Program-made: the position numbers and the translations under genes
Assembly: GCA_946803715.1 (NCBI GenBank)
Contig: CAMPET010000022.1
Coordinates: 79,640 to 119,900, forward strand
Source: Beroe ovata
Lineage: Eukaryota > Ctenophora > Nuda > Beroida > Beroidae
Length of the DNA: 40,261 bases
Direction: 5' to 3'
Shown here: in pieces, positions 19,576 through 29,003 of the stretch
Position numbering within the stretch: position 1 is the first letter of the stretch
Layout: each line of letters starts with the position of its first letter
Notes under the pieces: model-generated
What the model was told of the DNA's origin: nothing
The model's database searches: none
Seen by the model: only the letters and a program-made list of their open reading frames with translations

Positions 19576-20938
19576 TCTTGCTCGGTTGGATGATTCCCTC
19601 CAACTGTGTCTTGAGCTGCTGGTTCGTCCTCTTGAGGAACTGAATTTCCTCTGCGTGTTTCTTCTCTTCAACCACACGTCTTTCAGCTTCACGCTTCTCT
19701 ATGGCATCGCATTTTGCCTTCAGTTCGTTCACCTGACGTTCTAGATCCTTCTTCTCTTCCTCGAGTTCTTCGATCTTTTTCTGCATGTCTGTCTTACCTG
19801 AAAAAACGGATTGTGGAGGATAAAAAAGTTGCGCAACCCTGACTTTTTATCTGCAATTGAGCCAACAATTTGAACTTTACCGTACCCTGTTCAGCTTGAA
19901 GTGCCTTGCGCATTCCAAAAGCAACACTGCTCTCGTAGAGAGTTTGGTAAGCAGCAATAGTCATCCTGATCTCATCCCTGACTCTGAGTAGAAGGAGACC
20001 CCTCTCTGCACACGAGATTGTGACTTGTCTGATAAGTTCATCAAAACACTGAAAAAGAATATTGCTACTTTAAAACCACGCAATTGCAAAACATCGCTAG
20101 GTACTTGCAAACCTCTCAATTTGCATGGTATTCCTCAATGCTATGCTAGAAGGCAGCATAGTAGATCAATTCTTCATCATGATGATGTCAATGGGTTTCA
20201 AAAAGAACCTGTGAGTAGAGCTCCCTCCTCACGGGACAAATACCAGTTTCTCTGGCTTGTCTCTGTTGTAGCCTGATATCAAGCTGTTCCTGTAGGTTTA
20301 TCACATCCAATCGAGTAGCAGGCGTGCTAGAAACCTGGATAAGATTTTCCAGTCATGGACAATAAACATCAATCTATAAATTATAATTCCACATGAGGCA
20401 TCTAATTAGCTCTATCCCTTTTATTCAAATCAGTACCTGTTGAACCCACAGTTGACCACTCTCAGTCCATTCCCTTGGCGGTAGAATGGAGTTCAAGATA
20501 TCAACCTCTGCTTGCTGACTTTTTACATCCAATGGAGGGAGCTTACTGTCCCTAGTGGCCCCTGAAAGTTTAGTGTGAGATAAAACCATACAGCATGATT
20601 GCTTATCAGTACATCAGCCAGTAAATAAAAAATAAATAAGCCAGTACTTTTGAATTATTATCTAAAATTGGATTGTATAAAGTAGTGTTGTAAAGTTTAA
20701 AACAGTGTTGTTTTAAACTCTACAACACTACTTTATACAATAAAATTTGAGATGTATGATTATGATTATCTAGCATTAATCGGTATTCTTTAAGAGTCAG
20801 ATGAATGATCTCACCAGGAACTCCTGGAGCTGGTGACTGTTGTGGGCTTTTCTGCTTCCTTTGAGCCTTGGCATCTGTACTTCTGCTCACCAGCTTGGGA
20901 TTATCATACTTCACAAGTGATGTATTTGTGGGAGTCAT
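19571..20938 (-). CDS. DNALI1: Axonemal dynein light intermediate polypeptide 1 (p28)
   Basis: Five exons on the minus strand: 20938-20815, 20561-20437, 20334-20209, 20048-19886, 19797-19571. They give 254 residues, against about 258 in human. Landmarks in order: LVKYDNPKLVSR near the N-terminus, ILNSILPPREW with GQLWVQQ, RETGICPVRRELYSQCFDEL, SCAERGLLLLRVRDEIRMTI, YESSVAFGMRKALQ, and a C-terminal coiled coil KKDLERQVNELKAKCDAIEK ending in KRTNQQLKTQLEGII. The family binds actin and centrin in inner-arm dyneins of motile cilia; family knowledge places it in the axoneme. An acceptor-like tttctcatag lies 2 bases before the ATG. The stop codon overlaps an AATAAA. It is upstream of the GNAT-PARP gene on the same strand. 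Confidence 0.97.
20672..20741. repeat. Near-perfect hairpin, 32 bp arms, 6-base loop
   Basis: Arms 20672-20703 and 20710-20741 are reverse complements with one mismatch (31 of 32), around the loop agtgtt. It lies in intron 1 of DNALI1 and folds on either strand. It may be a hairpin small-RNA precursor, or a recently inserted fold-back element. No target-site duplication is evident. Confidence 0.9.
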
Positions 20939-21042
20939 TGCTATGAGAAAGATCGTAAGGGATAAGTATTAATTACTAAATTCTTGCAAATAAATTCTAC
21001 TTGCATCACTTGATACATGAAAACATAGCTAAATATCAATAA

Positions 21043-21473
21043 TGGTTACTATTTCAAATGTTTTAGCATTGTTATTAACTTATAATTCATCTTCATATAC
21101 AATATACATGTTTATAATCATATTTATGAATGTCTGTCCTAAATATTACAAGCTTCACTTTCAGATACCACTTAGTACCCAATCAAACAAGAAGACAGGA
21201 GTGTTTGTGCTCATTAGGTTTCAAAACTGGGAGCACATAGACATCATATTGGAATGACCATTAACAATACTGAAATGTTAGAAGCATTTAAACAGAAGCA
21301 TTTATGCACTGGCATACTATTGGCACAACTGATATACAACTGATATACTCAGATCTGAGGTCACATTTACCATCAGATTCCATACCCTTGAGAACAATAC
21401 AACAGTAATCGATCATGTCTCATACTCCATTAGAAATCACAGAGGCAAGGTGCATCAGGCCCTGCTTGTCATA
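21043..21473. repeat. Dispersed repeat, copy 1
   Basis: About 430 bases that recur as a diverged direct copy at 21852-22382. Shared stretches include atgttttagcattgttatta, cagtacccaatcaaacaag-type sequence, catattggaatgaccattaa and ccctgcttgtca. By eye the matching parts are roughly 80% identical. No coding capacity seen; origin unknown. Confidence 0.75.
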
Positions 21474-21505
21474 ATCTATATTATAATTTGGTAAGGTGTT
21501 TGTTT

Positions 21506-21580
21506 GCGTCTTTCGTGACTTTGTAGACAGGCGTCTTTCGTGACTTTGTAGACAGGCGTCTTTCGTGACTTTGTAGACAA
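21506..21580. repeat. Three perfect 25 bp tandem repeats
   Basis: Unit beginning gcgtctttcgtgactttgta at 21506, 21531 and 21556. The copies are identical except for the last base of the third. It lies between the two copies of the dispersed repeat. Confidence 0.95.
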
Positions 21581-21608
21581 AAGTGACACTATTCTACAAT
21601 CTGCGCGT

Positions 21609-21622
21609 GTTGCTATGGTAGC
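21609..21622. promoter_or_regulatory. X-box-like 14-mer upstream of DNALI1
   Basis: GTTGCTATGGTAGC, a near-palindrome close to the RFX X-box, 670 bases upstream of the DNALI1 start. RFX factors commonly control axonemal dynein genes, so a regulatory role is plausible but inferred. Confidence 0.4.
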
Positions 21623-21851
21623 GTAGAAGTTGCACGTGCACGAGATAGACTGATCAGCTGGAGCTCATTTCTGAAGACGCTACTTCCATTACGTTGCTCT
21701 CTTTCTGCTTTTGGGGAAACCGAACATAGTGCTGATAGTGATTAAGCAATAGTCATACTTTTCTTTAGCTGTTGCTTATCTTTTCAGTGCATTTCTTCGG
21801 ACGTNTCAGGGCTTAAATAAGCGTTTCTGTCCCTAACTAAATACAATAATA

Positions 21852-22382
21852 GGTTCTATTTAAAATGTTTTAGCATTGTTATTAACTTTGAAGAGACATT
21901 GTTCTGAAGTATAAGATCCTTTCTCTGTTTATCTATCAGGCATACTGCCTTCTCAAAGCTTGCATTCATCTAGATTAGTTGTAATCTCATTCTTATAACC
22001 ATCCTCATATACATGTATATGATCATGTTTATTGATTTCTGTCCTGAATAGTACAAACATCACTTTCAGATATCACTCAGTACCCAATCAAACAAGCTGA
22101 CATGAGTGTTTCTGACATCAGACTTTAGAACTGGGAGCACTTAGGCATCATATTGGAATGACCATTAACAATACTGAAATCTCAAAACCATTTTAACAGA
22201 ACAATAATAAAGAGAGATGTGGCACTGGCATACTATTGACAAAACAACAGATATTCTCACATCTGAGATCACATTTGCCATCAGATTCCATAACCTTGAG
22301 TACAATAAAACAGTAAAAGATCATGTCTCAAACTACATAAATGAATCACAGAAGAAAGATGCATAAGGCCCTGCTTGTCATT
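21852..22382. repeat. Dispersed repeat, copy 2
   Basis: Direct copy of 21043-21473, with about 100 extra bases near its start (about 21890-21990) and many substitutions. The ambiguous base at 21805 lies just before it. Confidence 0.75.
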
Positions 22383-22917
22383 ATGATTATTATTTCAGAT
22401 TCGTACCCAGAAATGTTGAGCTGAGCCAGAAAAACGTGTCAATTCCTATTGGCCTCCATAAAATCAATTGATATATGTGTATGAGCTTCTTGCGCTAACT
22501 TTGCACTGGCAAAATATAATAATTTCATAACAGCAACAAAACCCGAGAGAAATAACATATAAGTTCAAAAACTTCGATTAAAATTTCATGTCGAGCGAAA
22601 TGATTGCCAGATGTGGAAATATTTGCCGGATGTTCATTTCATCTGTCAGCTGTCAGTTTATCATTTATCCGAGCTCACTGTCCTCAGCGCCATGCTTGCG
22701 CTTTTTTGAATGAAATTTGATTGATGGCTTCTGCTTTTCGCGCGCGCGCAGCTTTATGATCGATGACCATGACCGCTTTCAATGAGCCGCGCACAAAATG
22801 AAAAAAGCTGTCACATGAAGTTTTGTCAGCTAAATTGCAGATTTAATTATTTGTCTACTGTTTCTTGCGCCTGGCGCGCGCGCGAAAAACATGCAGACGT
22901 CGCGTGACCAGATAACT

Positions 22918-23013
22918 TGTAAGATTTAACCCTACCCTTGTTGGCGGGATATTATCCCTGGCAAGGGGGCGGATTGAAAATCGCGCGCACCGACGGTAGG
23001 GTAAAATCCTACA
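22918..23013. mobile_element. 96 bp TIR element (MITE-like), copy 1
   Basis: Starts TGTAAGATTTAACCCTACCC and ends GTAGGGTAAAATCCTACA, i.e. inverted termini of about 19 bases. It is flanked by a perfect 11-base direct repeat, accagataact, at 22907-22917 and 23014-23024. Too short to code for anything. The long target duplication resembles Mutator-like elements (usually 9, range about 8-11), but the family is not established. Confidence 0.8.
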
Positions 23014-23038
23014 ACCAGATAACTAAAAAAACTGAAAT

Positions 23039-23118
23039 TGTAGGATTTTACCCTAGTACCCTACCGTCGGTGCGCGCGATTTTCAATCCGCCCCGCAAGG
23101 GTAGGGTGAAATCCTACA
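23039..23118. mobile_element. 80 bp TIR element (MITE-like), copy 2, inverted
   Basis: Termini TGTAGGATTTTACCCT and AGGGTGAAATCCTACA. Much of the interior is the reverse complement of copy 1, with a shared block around cggattgaaaatcgcgcgca. It is flanked by imperfect repeats aaaactgaaat (23028-23038) and agaactgaaaat (23119-23130). Together the two copies form a large palindrome. Confidence 0.75.
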
Positions 23119-24047
23119 AGAACTGAAAATGATTTTAAAAAACATTATTGAAGAAATGTGAAATTTTTAAATGTATGACCATTGACCAACAGACATCGAC
23201 CAAAATAATTTTCGCTCAAAATATCTTTGCTTTGACGAATTGCAAACAAAAAATGTACAGCTGTGTATCTAGTTTCGTGCCCTGTCTAGGCTAGGTTTAT
23301 TGACAGAGTCTATCGTGGTTTAGTGAGATCCTTGTGAGTTTGCAGCAGAATTCTTCTGCTGATTGGTTTTATTTGAATGGTTCATCTGAAAATCCACAAT
23401 GGTAGTTTGAAGAGGTGTCTGAATTTTCAAATCCACAAAAGTTTCTCTATTCCACATCAATTTACAAGCTCACAAGACACCTTTTCAAGTTTTTACAAGA
23501 ACTTAATACCAGGACATTAAGTGACATTAAGTGATATAAAGTATAATTAATCATTTCCTTTATTCATTTTTTGGAGATGATTCAATGATGTCGTGATGAG
23601 TACAAGTGAATGATACTCAAGCGGTATGACACACTGATCATCAATCAAACCCTACACAGCCCACTAATCAATTGTCAGTTTCGAAATTAAAACTTATTTA
23701 AGCTAAAACTCTGTATCATAAGTGTTGATAAGGTTACAGTAATTCACAGTTTAAAATATTTACATTATTCCAGTGTTGAGCATGGGATGACATTTTTTGG
23801 CTTCCTTGTTATTGTGTATGAACAATCTTGTTTCATTATTTATCACTGTGTGCTGTAATTTTTGTGATATGAGCTTGTGCCCTGCTACCAGCATGAGTGA
23901 TAATGTGTTAAGGAAGGTTTTAGACAAAAACCTCACCAATCTTAGCATTGCAGTTCATATTTTGTTCAATATAACCTGACGGAAGAATTGGAAATATTAG
24001 TACATGTTGTTAAATTCAATCTTTATGAACAGCAATTCTCTCCTAGG

Positions 24048-25610
24048 ATGAGTGAAACAGGGACAAACTTTGTTGGCAGCAAGATTAGCTTGATCTCCAA
24101 GGCTGGCATAAGATACCTTGGTACCCTTGTTAATATTAATGCTTCTGAATCAACTGTTGCTCTGGAAAATGTTATTTCTTTTGGAACAGAAAACAGGCCT
24201 TGTCCTACTCCCTATCCCCCCTCAAAATCTACGTACAACTATATCAAGTTTAGAGGAACTGACATAGCTGATTTGCATGTATTTGAGCAAAGTCAGCCAC
24301 AAGATCCAGCCATTATTGAGGCCACACAAGGGCCCCCTAGTGGTCACCACATGCCTGCTAATCCAATGGCTCCTGATATGAATAAAGGTCCAATGGCTAA
24401 TAATAATTTCAATGCTAGTTTCTCACCAAACTCTTCATCCTCTCAAAGAGATGCCTCAGCTAATTTTACAGCTTACCCTCCCCAAACTGCACCTACTCCT
24501 GCAAACTCTTTTACAGATGCTGGTGACATGACTAAAGTTCCATCTCCTCAGCCTCTGCGGATCCCTCAGGAGGGAGAGGTGAAGAGCAGTGAGCAAATGG
24601 AAGATGAAAACAGGGGTGAATCTGGGAATTATAGAGGCAGGCCAGGCAATAATCAAAGGAAAAACAGCTACAATAGAAGACACCGTGAAGGATTGCCATA
24701 TACTAACAAGACACTCAGTTTTGATGCTGACTTTGATTTTGAATCAGCAAATGCTAAATTCAACAAAACTGATGTTATTGAAGAATTTGCCAAGAAGCTA
24801 GGAAAGATGTCTATGAGTTCAAACAATGAAATTGACCAAGCTGAAGTCAAAGTAGATGAGGCTGAACAGCCAAATGAACCAGCTGAAGATGTTGACCCAT
24901 GTTATGACAAGAGCAAATCTTTCTTTGACACAATCTCCTGCGAGGGGCTGGAGAAGGAGAGAGGAGAAAGACGCAGACCACCATCATGGCAGGCAGAGAG
25001 GAGCAGGAATAGCGAGACATTCGGGGAAGGAGTAGTTTCATATCAAAGACGTAGTTATCAGAACAACTACCGAGGCAGAGGCGGCTACATGAATGGAGGA
25101 TATGGGGGGTACCAAGGAGGTGGCGAAGGTGGTGGTAACCGGTACAACAACAACTACAACAGCAACAGAAGTGACAACTTCTACAGAGGAGGGTACAGGA
25201 ACAGTGGGTTCAGGTCTGGAGATGGAGGACATGGATACAACAACCGCGATGGGTATAGCAACAGAAGTGGATATAGCAACCGCGACGGTTACAATAACAG
25301 AGACGGGTACAGCAACCGTGATGGATACAACAACCGGGACAGTTATAACAACCGCGATGGATACAACAGCAACAGACGAGAATACCGTGATATGAACACT
25401 GGTGGTTACAACAATGGAGGCAGAGATTACAACAGTCGTGAGAACTGGGCACCAAGCAACAGGGATAACAGTGAGAGGAGTGGGTATAACAACCAAGTTG
25501 GTGGTCACCGAGACAGCAGAAACAGGAGGAATGAAGATGGCCAGGGCCGGGCTAGTTACAGGCGGGTTGAGAGAGGGGGCCGGGCTCAACAAGAAACAGA
25601 AACTGTCTAA
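24048..25610 (+). CDS. LSM14: LSM14/RAP55 family protein (P-body, translational repressor)
   Basis: Single coding exon, 520 residues from the ATG at 24048. An upstream in-frame ATG at 23988 is less likely: the LSm domain starts right after 24048 and an acceptor-like ctctcctag ends one base before this ATG. Order of parts: N-terminal LSm domain (GSKISLISKAGIRYLGTL, about residues 8-80); Pro/Asn/Ser-rich linker; FDF motif (TLSFDADFDFESANAKFNK, about 215-245); FFD box (YDKSKSFFDTISCE, about 280); TFG box (ETFGEGVVSYQRR, about 325); then an RGG/Tyr-Asn-Arg tail of about 180 residues. The family binds DDX6 through FDF/TFG and 4E-T, and represses translation in P-bodies. Whether it matches LSM14A or LSM14B is not resolved; an invertebrate single-copy form is expected. 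Confidence 0.96.
   Translation: MSETGTNFVGSKISLISKAGIRYLGTLVNINASESTVALENVISFGTENRPCPTPYPPSKSTYNYIKFRGTDIADLHVFEQSQPQDPAIIEATQGPPSGHHMPANPMAPDMNKGPMANNNFNASFSPNSSSSQRDASANFTAYPPQTAPTPANSFTDAGDMTKVPSPQPLRIPQEGEVKSSEQMEDENRGESGNYRGRPGNNQRKNSYNRRHREGLPYTNKTLSFDADFDFESANAKFNKTDVIEEFAKKLGKMSMSSNNEIDQAEVKVDEAEQPNEPAEDVDPCYDKSKSFFDTISCEGLEKERGERRRPPSWQAERSRNSETFGEGVVSYQRRSYQNNYRGRGGYMNGGYGGYQGGGEGGGNRYNNNYNSNRSDNFYRGGYRNSGFRSGDGGHGYNNRDGYSNRSGYSNRDGYNNRDGYSNRDGYNNRDSYNNRDGYNSNRREYRDMNTGGYNNGGRDYNSRENWAPSNRDNSERSGYNNQVGGHRDSRNRRNEDGQGRASYRRVERGGRAQQETETV
25234..25390 (+). repeat. In-frame tandem repeat in LSM14 tail, (R/N)DGYNNR units
   Basis: About ten tandem copies of an 18-24 base unit coding for variants of GYNNRD / GYSNRD. 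The Tyr/Asn/Arg/Gly bias gives a prion-like, phase-separating type of tail. Long apparent frames on the opposite strand here come from the repeat. Confidence 0.85.
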
Positions 25611-26787
25611 CACTCGATACCTTGATCCTCTTTAACACACATGCTTTTTAGCATAGCTCAGGGCTTCTTGACATTTCAACATTTCACCTTGTTGGAAAGT
25701 TAAATTATTGTAATACCAATTTGAGGAATGGTAGTTCAAATATAATATCACATTTTGATGGTTAAATTGTTCGACTTTTCAAATGTCCTTTCTTCAGGTT
25801 TTAACTGAATGCTTATACTACTAGCATGCTTCTTAAGTGCAGTTACCCTCCATAATATTGATTTATGACAATGAACTGATGTGTATTTGCATATTATGAT
25901 AATTTGTTACCAACAGATGACAGTGAAAGTTGTATATCATGGAAATTGGCCCGGCTTCTCCGCATATGATGCAATCTTCTTTTCATTCATGTTCATTTGG
26001 TTTTGAAAAGGTGCCAGAAAATTGTTATCACGCAAAACTGAGGTGCTTCATTAATAACCATATGCGCTGTACATGTAATGATAAAAATTTCTCGTTTTAT
26101 TAAAATTTGTCGAGTTTTTCTGGCTATTTCTGAATTTGTCTGGCTATTTCTGAATTGATGAATCGAATGAGTAATATGAGCATTTTACATACTCACTCCG
26201 CTCTATAAGTGTCATATGAACTTAGGTGCTTACTATCACGTTACTCAAAAATAGACTGCCATGTACACTACTTCTAATAAAGTTTTCGCATAGCTGAGGG
26301 AGGGATGTCTTCTTGCGATAAAAACGCACGTTATGTCACGAATACACTTTCTTCTGTAGTGCAGGTAGGATGGTTTGAAACGGGCCAAGTTTCAATTGAA
26401 CAATCCCGTTGCGTTCATGATACTGGCGTGCTATGTCTATTGATTTGTCACCAATGGTGTTGTACAATAGCTGCAATATCGATACTTATTAAGTACTAAA
26501 TAAAGTATCTTTCGTGATGATGACCTAATACACAGCAATAATGTATAGTGGAGATAGTTCTGAGTAAGCAATATCGGTATATTCAGCTGCTGTGTAACAA
26601 AATGGCTTGCAAAAACTTACGGCGGATTGAGGTGACAAGGGTTCACTTTATTAAGATGGTCGCATGCCCAATTACGGTGTGGTTTGAGGTTAGCTGAAAT
26701 TTTGCCAATGATTTGAACTTCAATTACCGGCACAGTGGAAGGCGCGAAGTGAAATCTTGTGGTCAGTTGTGAGCATTTGCGAATGCG
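25611..26787. other. LSM14 3' region and intergenic DNA
   Basis: No coding exon found. Candidate plus-strand poly(A) signals AATAAA are at 26276-26281 and 26499-26504, implying a 3'UTR of about 0.7-0.9 kb. A partly repeated gtctggctatttctgaatt lies near 26120-26155. Confidence 0.45.
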
Positions 26788-27301
26788 TAAGGCGCGGCTC
26801 ACGTGCATTTCTTTTCATGGCTTTGCGGATTTCACGTGAGGACCAATTTTGATTGGACAGCTGATCAGAACACAGCTTCGTTGAGATAAGGATTCAGTTC
26901 TATGAGATAAGATTATCATCAAGAATATGTCTTCAGGTGACGAGCATTGATAACTTGTTGAATCCTCAGCAAATGTCATGAGGTGGTTTTGGTACCGGTG
27001 ACGAAATGATATGGTATCCCATCCAAGGCCGAATCAAATACTCTTCCATGTAAGTTGCGTCAATTTTTGTTATTTGTCCAGGTCTATATCACTATCAACT
27101 GAGTATCAAGCTCATCAGTCAACTGAAGGTCTGAGTATCAAGCTCATCAGTCATCTAGGTCAAGTCGAGATGACGAGGATAACTATCAAGACATGGTTCT
27201 GTTCCACCGCAGCTACTCGGGGATGATGGGGAAAATAGTTTCACGGTTAGTTTCCGGGACATATTCGATTTATTACGAACAATCCTGTTAATCAATCCTA
27301 A
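26788..27301. repeat. About 520 bp duplication, copy 1
   Basis: Starts taaggcgcggctcacgtgca and ends taatcaatccta. It recurs with few differences, mostly point changes and short indels, at 27704-28227. Both copies hold a smaller internal repeat (gagtatcaagctcatcagtc). No convincing coding content; a short frame starting MVSHPRPNQ is present in both copies but has no family resemblance. Confidence 0.85.
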
Positions 27302-27703
27302 CAGTGGTGTTTTCACCTCAATAAGGCGCGCGACGTTTCGCGCGCCTGACCTTTCGCGCGTCACGCAGTGTGCTTTTTGAGTGCTGACAATTTGAATTGC
27401 GAGAATTTCCCACGAAGTGATGCTTGCCGGGTAATTACTTCGGGGGATTTAGCACTCAAAACGATTTCCTAAATATTCATGGAATCATGGATGGGCAAAG
27501 AATTCGATTGCAGTTGCCCAGCTTCGACCATGCATGACGACAGCCCGCGCCGCCGGCCCCAGGCCCAATGCTCGAGCGCGCGCGCCGCGAAAGTCCAAAC
27601 TGCCGTGCCATGTATAAGACTATTCATCATTAATCAGAATTCAATGATAGGGAAATAATAATATATTGAAATTGTTATTCCAGCATAAAATCCTGTTTTT
27701 GGN
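27302..27703. other. GC-rich spacer between duplication copies
   Basis: 400 bases with CGCG-rich blocks at about 27325-27365 and 27540-27595. No gene seen. It ends at the ambiguous base N at 27703, directly at the start of copy 2. Confidence 0.6.
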
Positions 27704-28227
27704 TAAGGCGCGGCTCACGTGCATTTCTTTTCATGGTTTTGCGGATTTCACGTGAGGACCAATTTTGATTGGACAGCTGATCAGAACACAGCTTCGTTGT
27801 GATAAGGATTCAGTTCTATGAGATAAGATTATCATCAAGAATATGTGTTCAGGTGACGAGCATCGATAACTTGTTAAATCCTCAGCAAATGTCATGAGGT
27901 GGTTTTGGTACCGGTGACGAAATAATATGGTATCCCATCCAAGACCGAATCAAATACTCTTCCATGTAAGTTGCGTCAATTTTTGTTATTTATCCAGGTC
28001 TATATCAGTATCAACTGAGTATCAAGCTCATCAGTCAACTGAAGGTCTGAGTATCAAGATCAAGCTTATCAGTCATCTAGGTCAAGTTGAGATGACGAGG
28101 ATATTACTATCAAGCCATGGTTCTGTTCCACCGCAGCTACTCGGGGATGATTGGGAAAATAGTTTCACGGTAAGTTTTCCGGGACATATTCGATTTATTA
28201 CGAACAATCCTGTTAATCAATCCTAAT
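27704..28227. repeat. About 520 bp duplication, copy 2
   Basis: Near-identical direct copy of 26788-27301, beginning one base after the N at 27703. The position of the N makes an assembly-level duplication possible (see findings). Confidence 0.85.
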
Positions 28228-29003
28228 AATGATCTGTCCACATAATATTAGAAAGACCTTCGCGAATTCATGCAAATCTTCGAACCTGTATGAAGATTGA
28301 AGGTCCGCTTTGGGTGATCTTCCTTTCCATATGAACACCTCCTAAATAACCATAGCATTGTCGACGTAACATTGATGACGTCTCTCTTATATATTAGAGC
28401 TAAGAAGAGCCAGGTTTCATGAAAAGCGATTTCACCACTCGATTCATCAAGCATATATCGGAGGCTAGTTGTGTTTTACTTCTACTTAGTGAAGGTCTTT
28501 GAAAATTCATGAGGATTTAATAGGTCACCTGACCACTTACGTCATCATGATTGTGGTTTACTGAATAATCTAACGCTGCTCATGCCTTCGATCATTATCA
28601 CCCCTGCGTTATTTCTCTTTGATATTCACGATTTTAATCAAATTCGCATAGTCCCTTATTTTCTCCCCGGCAACCAGTTTAATATAACCAGAACAATGTT
28701 ACCCCGAGTTTCGACTTTTGCGTGAACACCAAGTTAATTCGTGCATAATTGCAATTTTCGCACATATTTATTCGTAGCACCATAACGAGGGTTACGGTTT
28801 AGGCGCTGGGATTCAATTTCGATTTCATGATTTTTGTTTGGCCATCGGGATTGACTAGCGAGTTGGTGGGATTTTATTTATTCCCTCTTAACCTTTTGAA
28901 ATATCTGAGACTTTTTGATGCTCAAGCCTGATTTACCCCATTAATGATTATTCAACTCGCTTGATCCTATGCTGATCTTTTGTTATCACACAGGACCTGA
29001 ATC
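28228..29003. other. Intergenic region before the secreted acidic protein gene
   Basis: No coding exon found. It presumably holds the promoter of the following gene. An acceptor-like ttgttatcacacag ends at 28993, 10 bases before the start codon. Confidence 0.45.

Larger units (their letters stand above)
20941..24046. other. Repeat-rich intergenic region between DNALI1 and LSM14
   Basis: The two genes diverge from here, so both promoters and any 5'UTR exons should lie inside. No coding exon found. It contains the duplicated 430-530 bp repeat, a 3x25 bp array, an X-box-like 14-mer, GC-rich CGCG tracts at 22735-22750 and 22870-22885, and the two TIR elements described separately. One N is at 21805. 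Confidence 0.6.

Noticed and set aside
21506-21580. Three 25 bp repeats as a CRISPR array
   Set aside because: The repeats are directly adjacent without spacers, and the surroundings are eukaryotic.
25038-25613. 191-codon open frame antisense to the LSM14 tail, rich in Val/Ile/Thr
   Set aside because: It is the reverse complement of the Tyr-Asn-Arg repeat, has no family resemblance, and the sense frame is an established gene.
26305-26499. 64-codon plus-strand frame
   Set aside because: No family resemblance and no splice-compatible context. It overlaps probable LSM14 3' flank.
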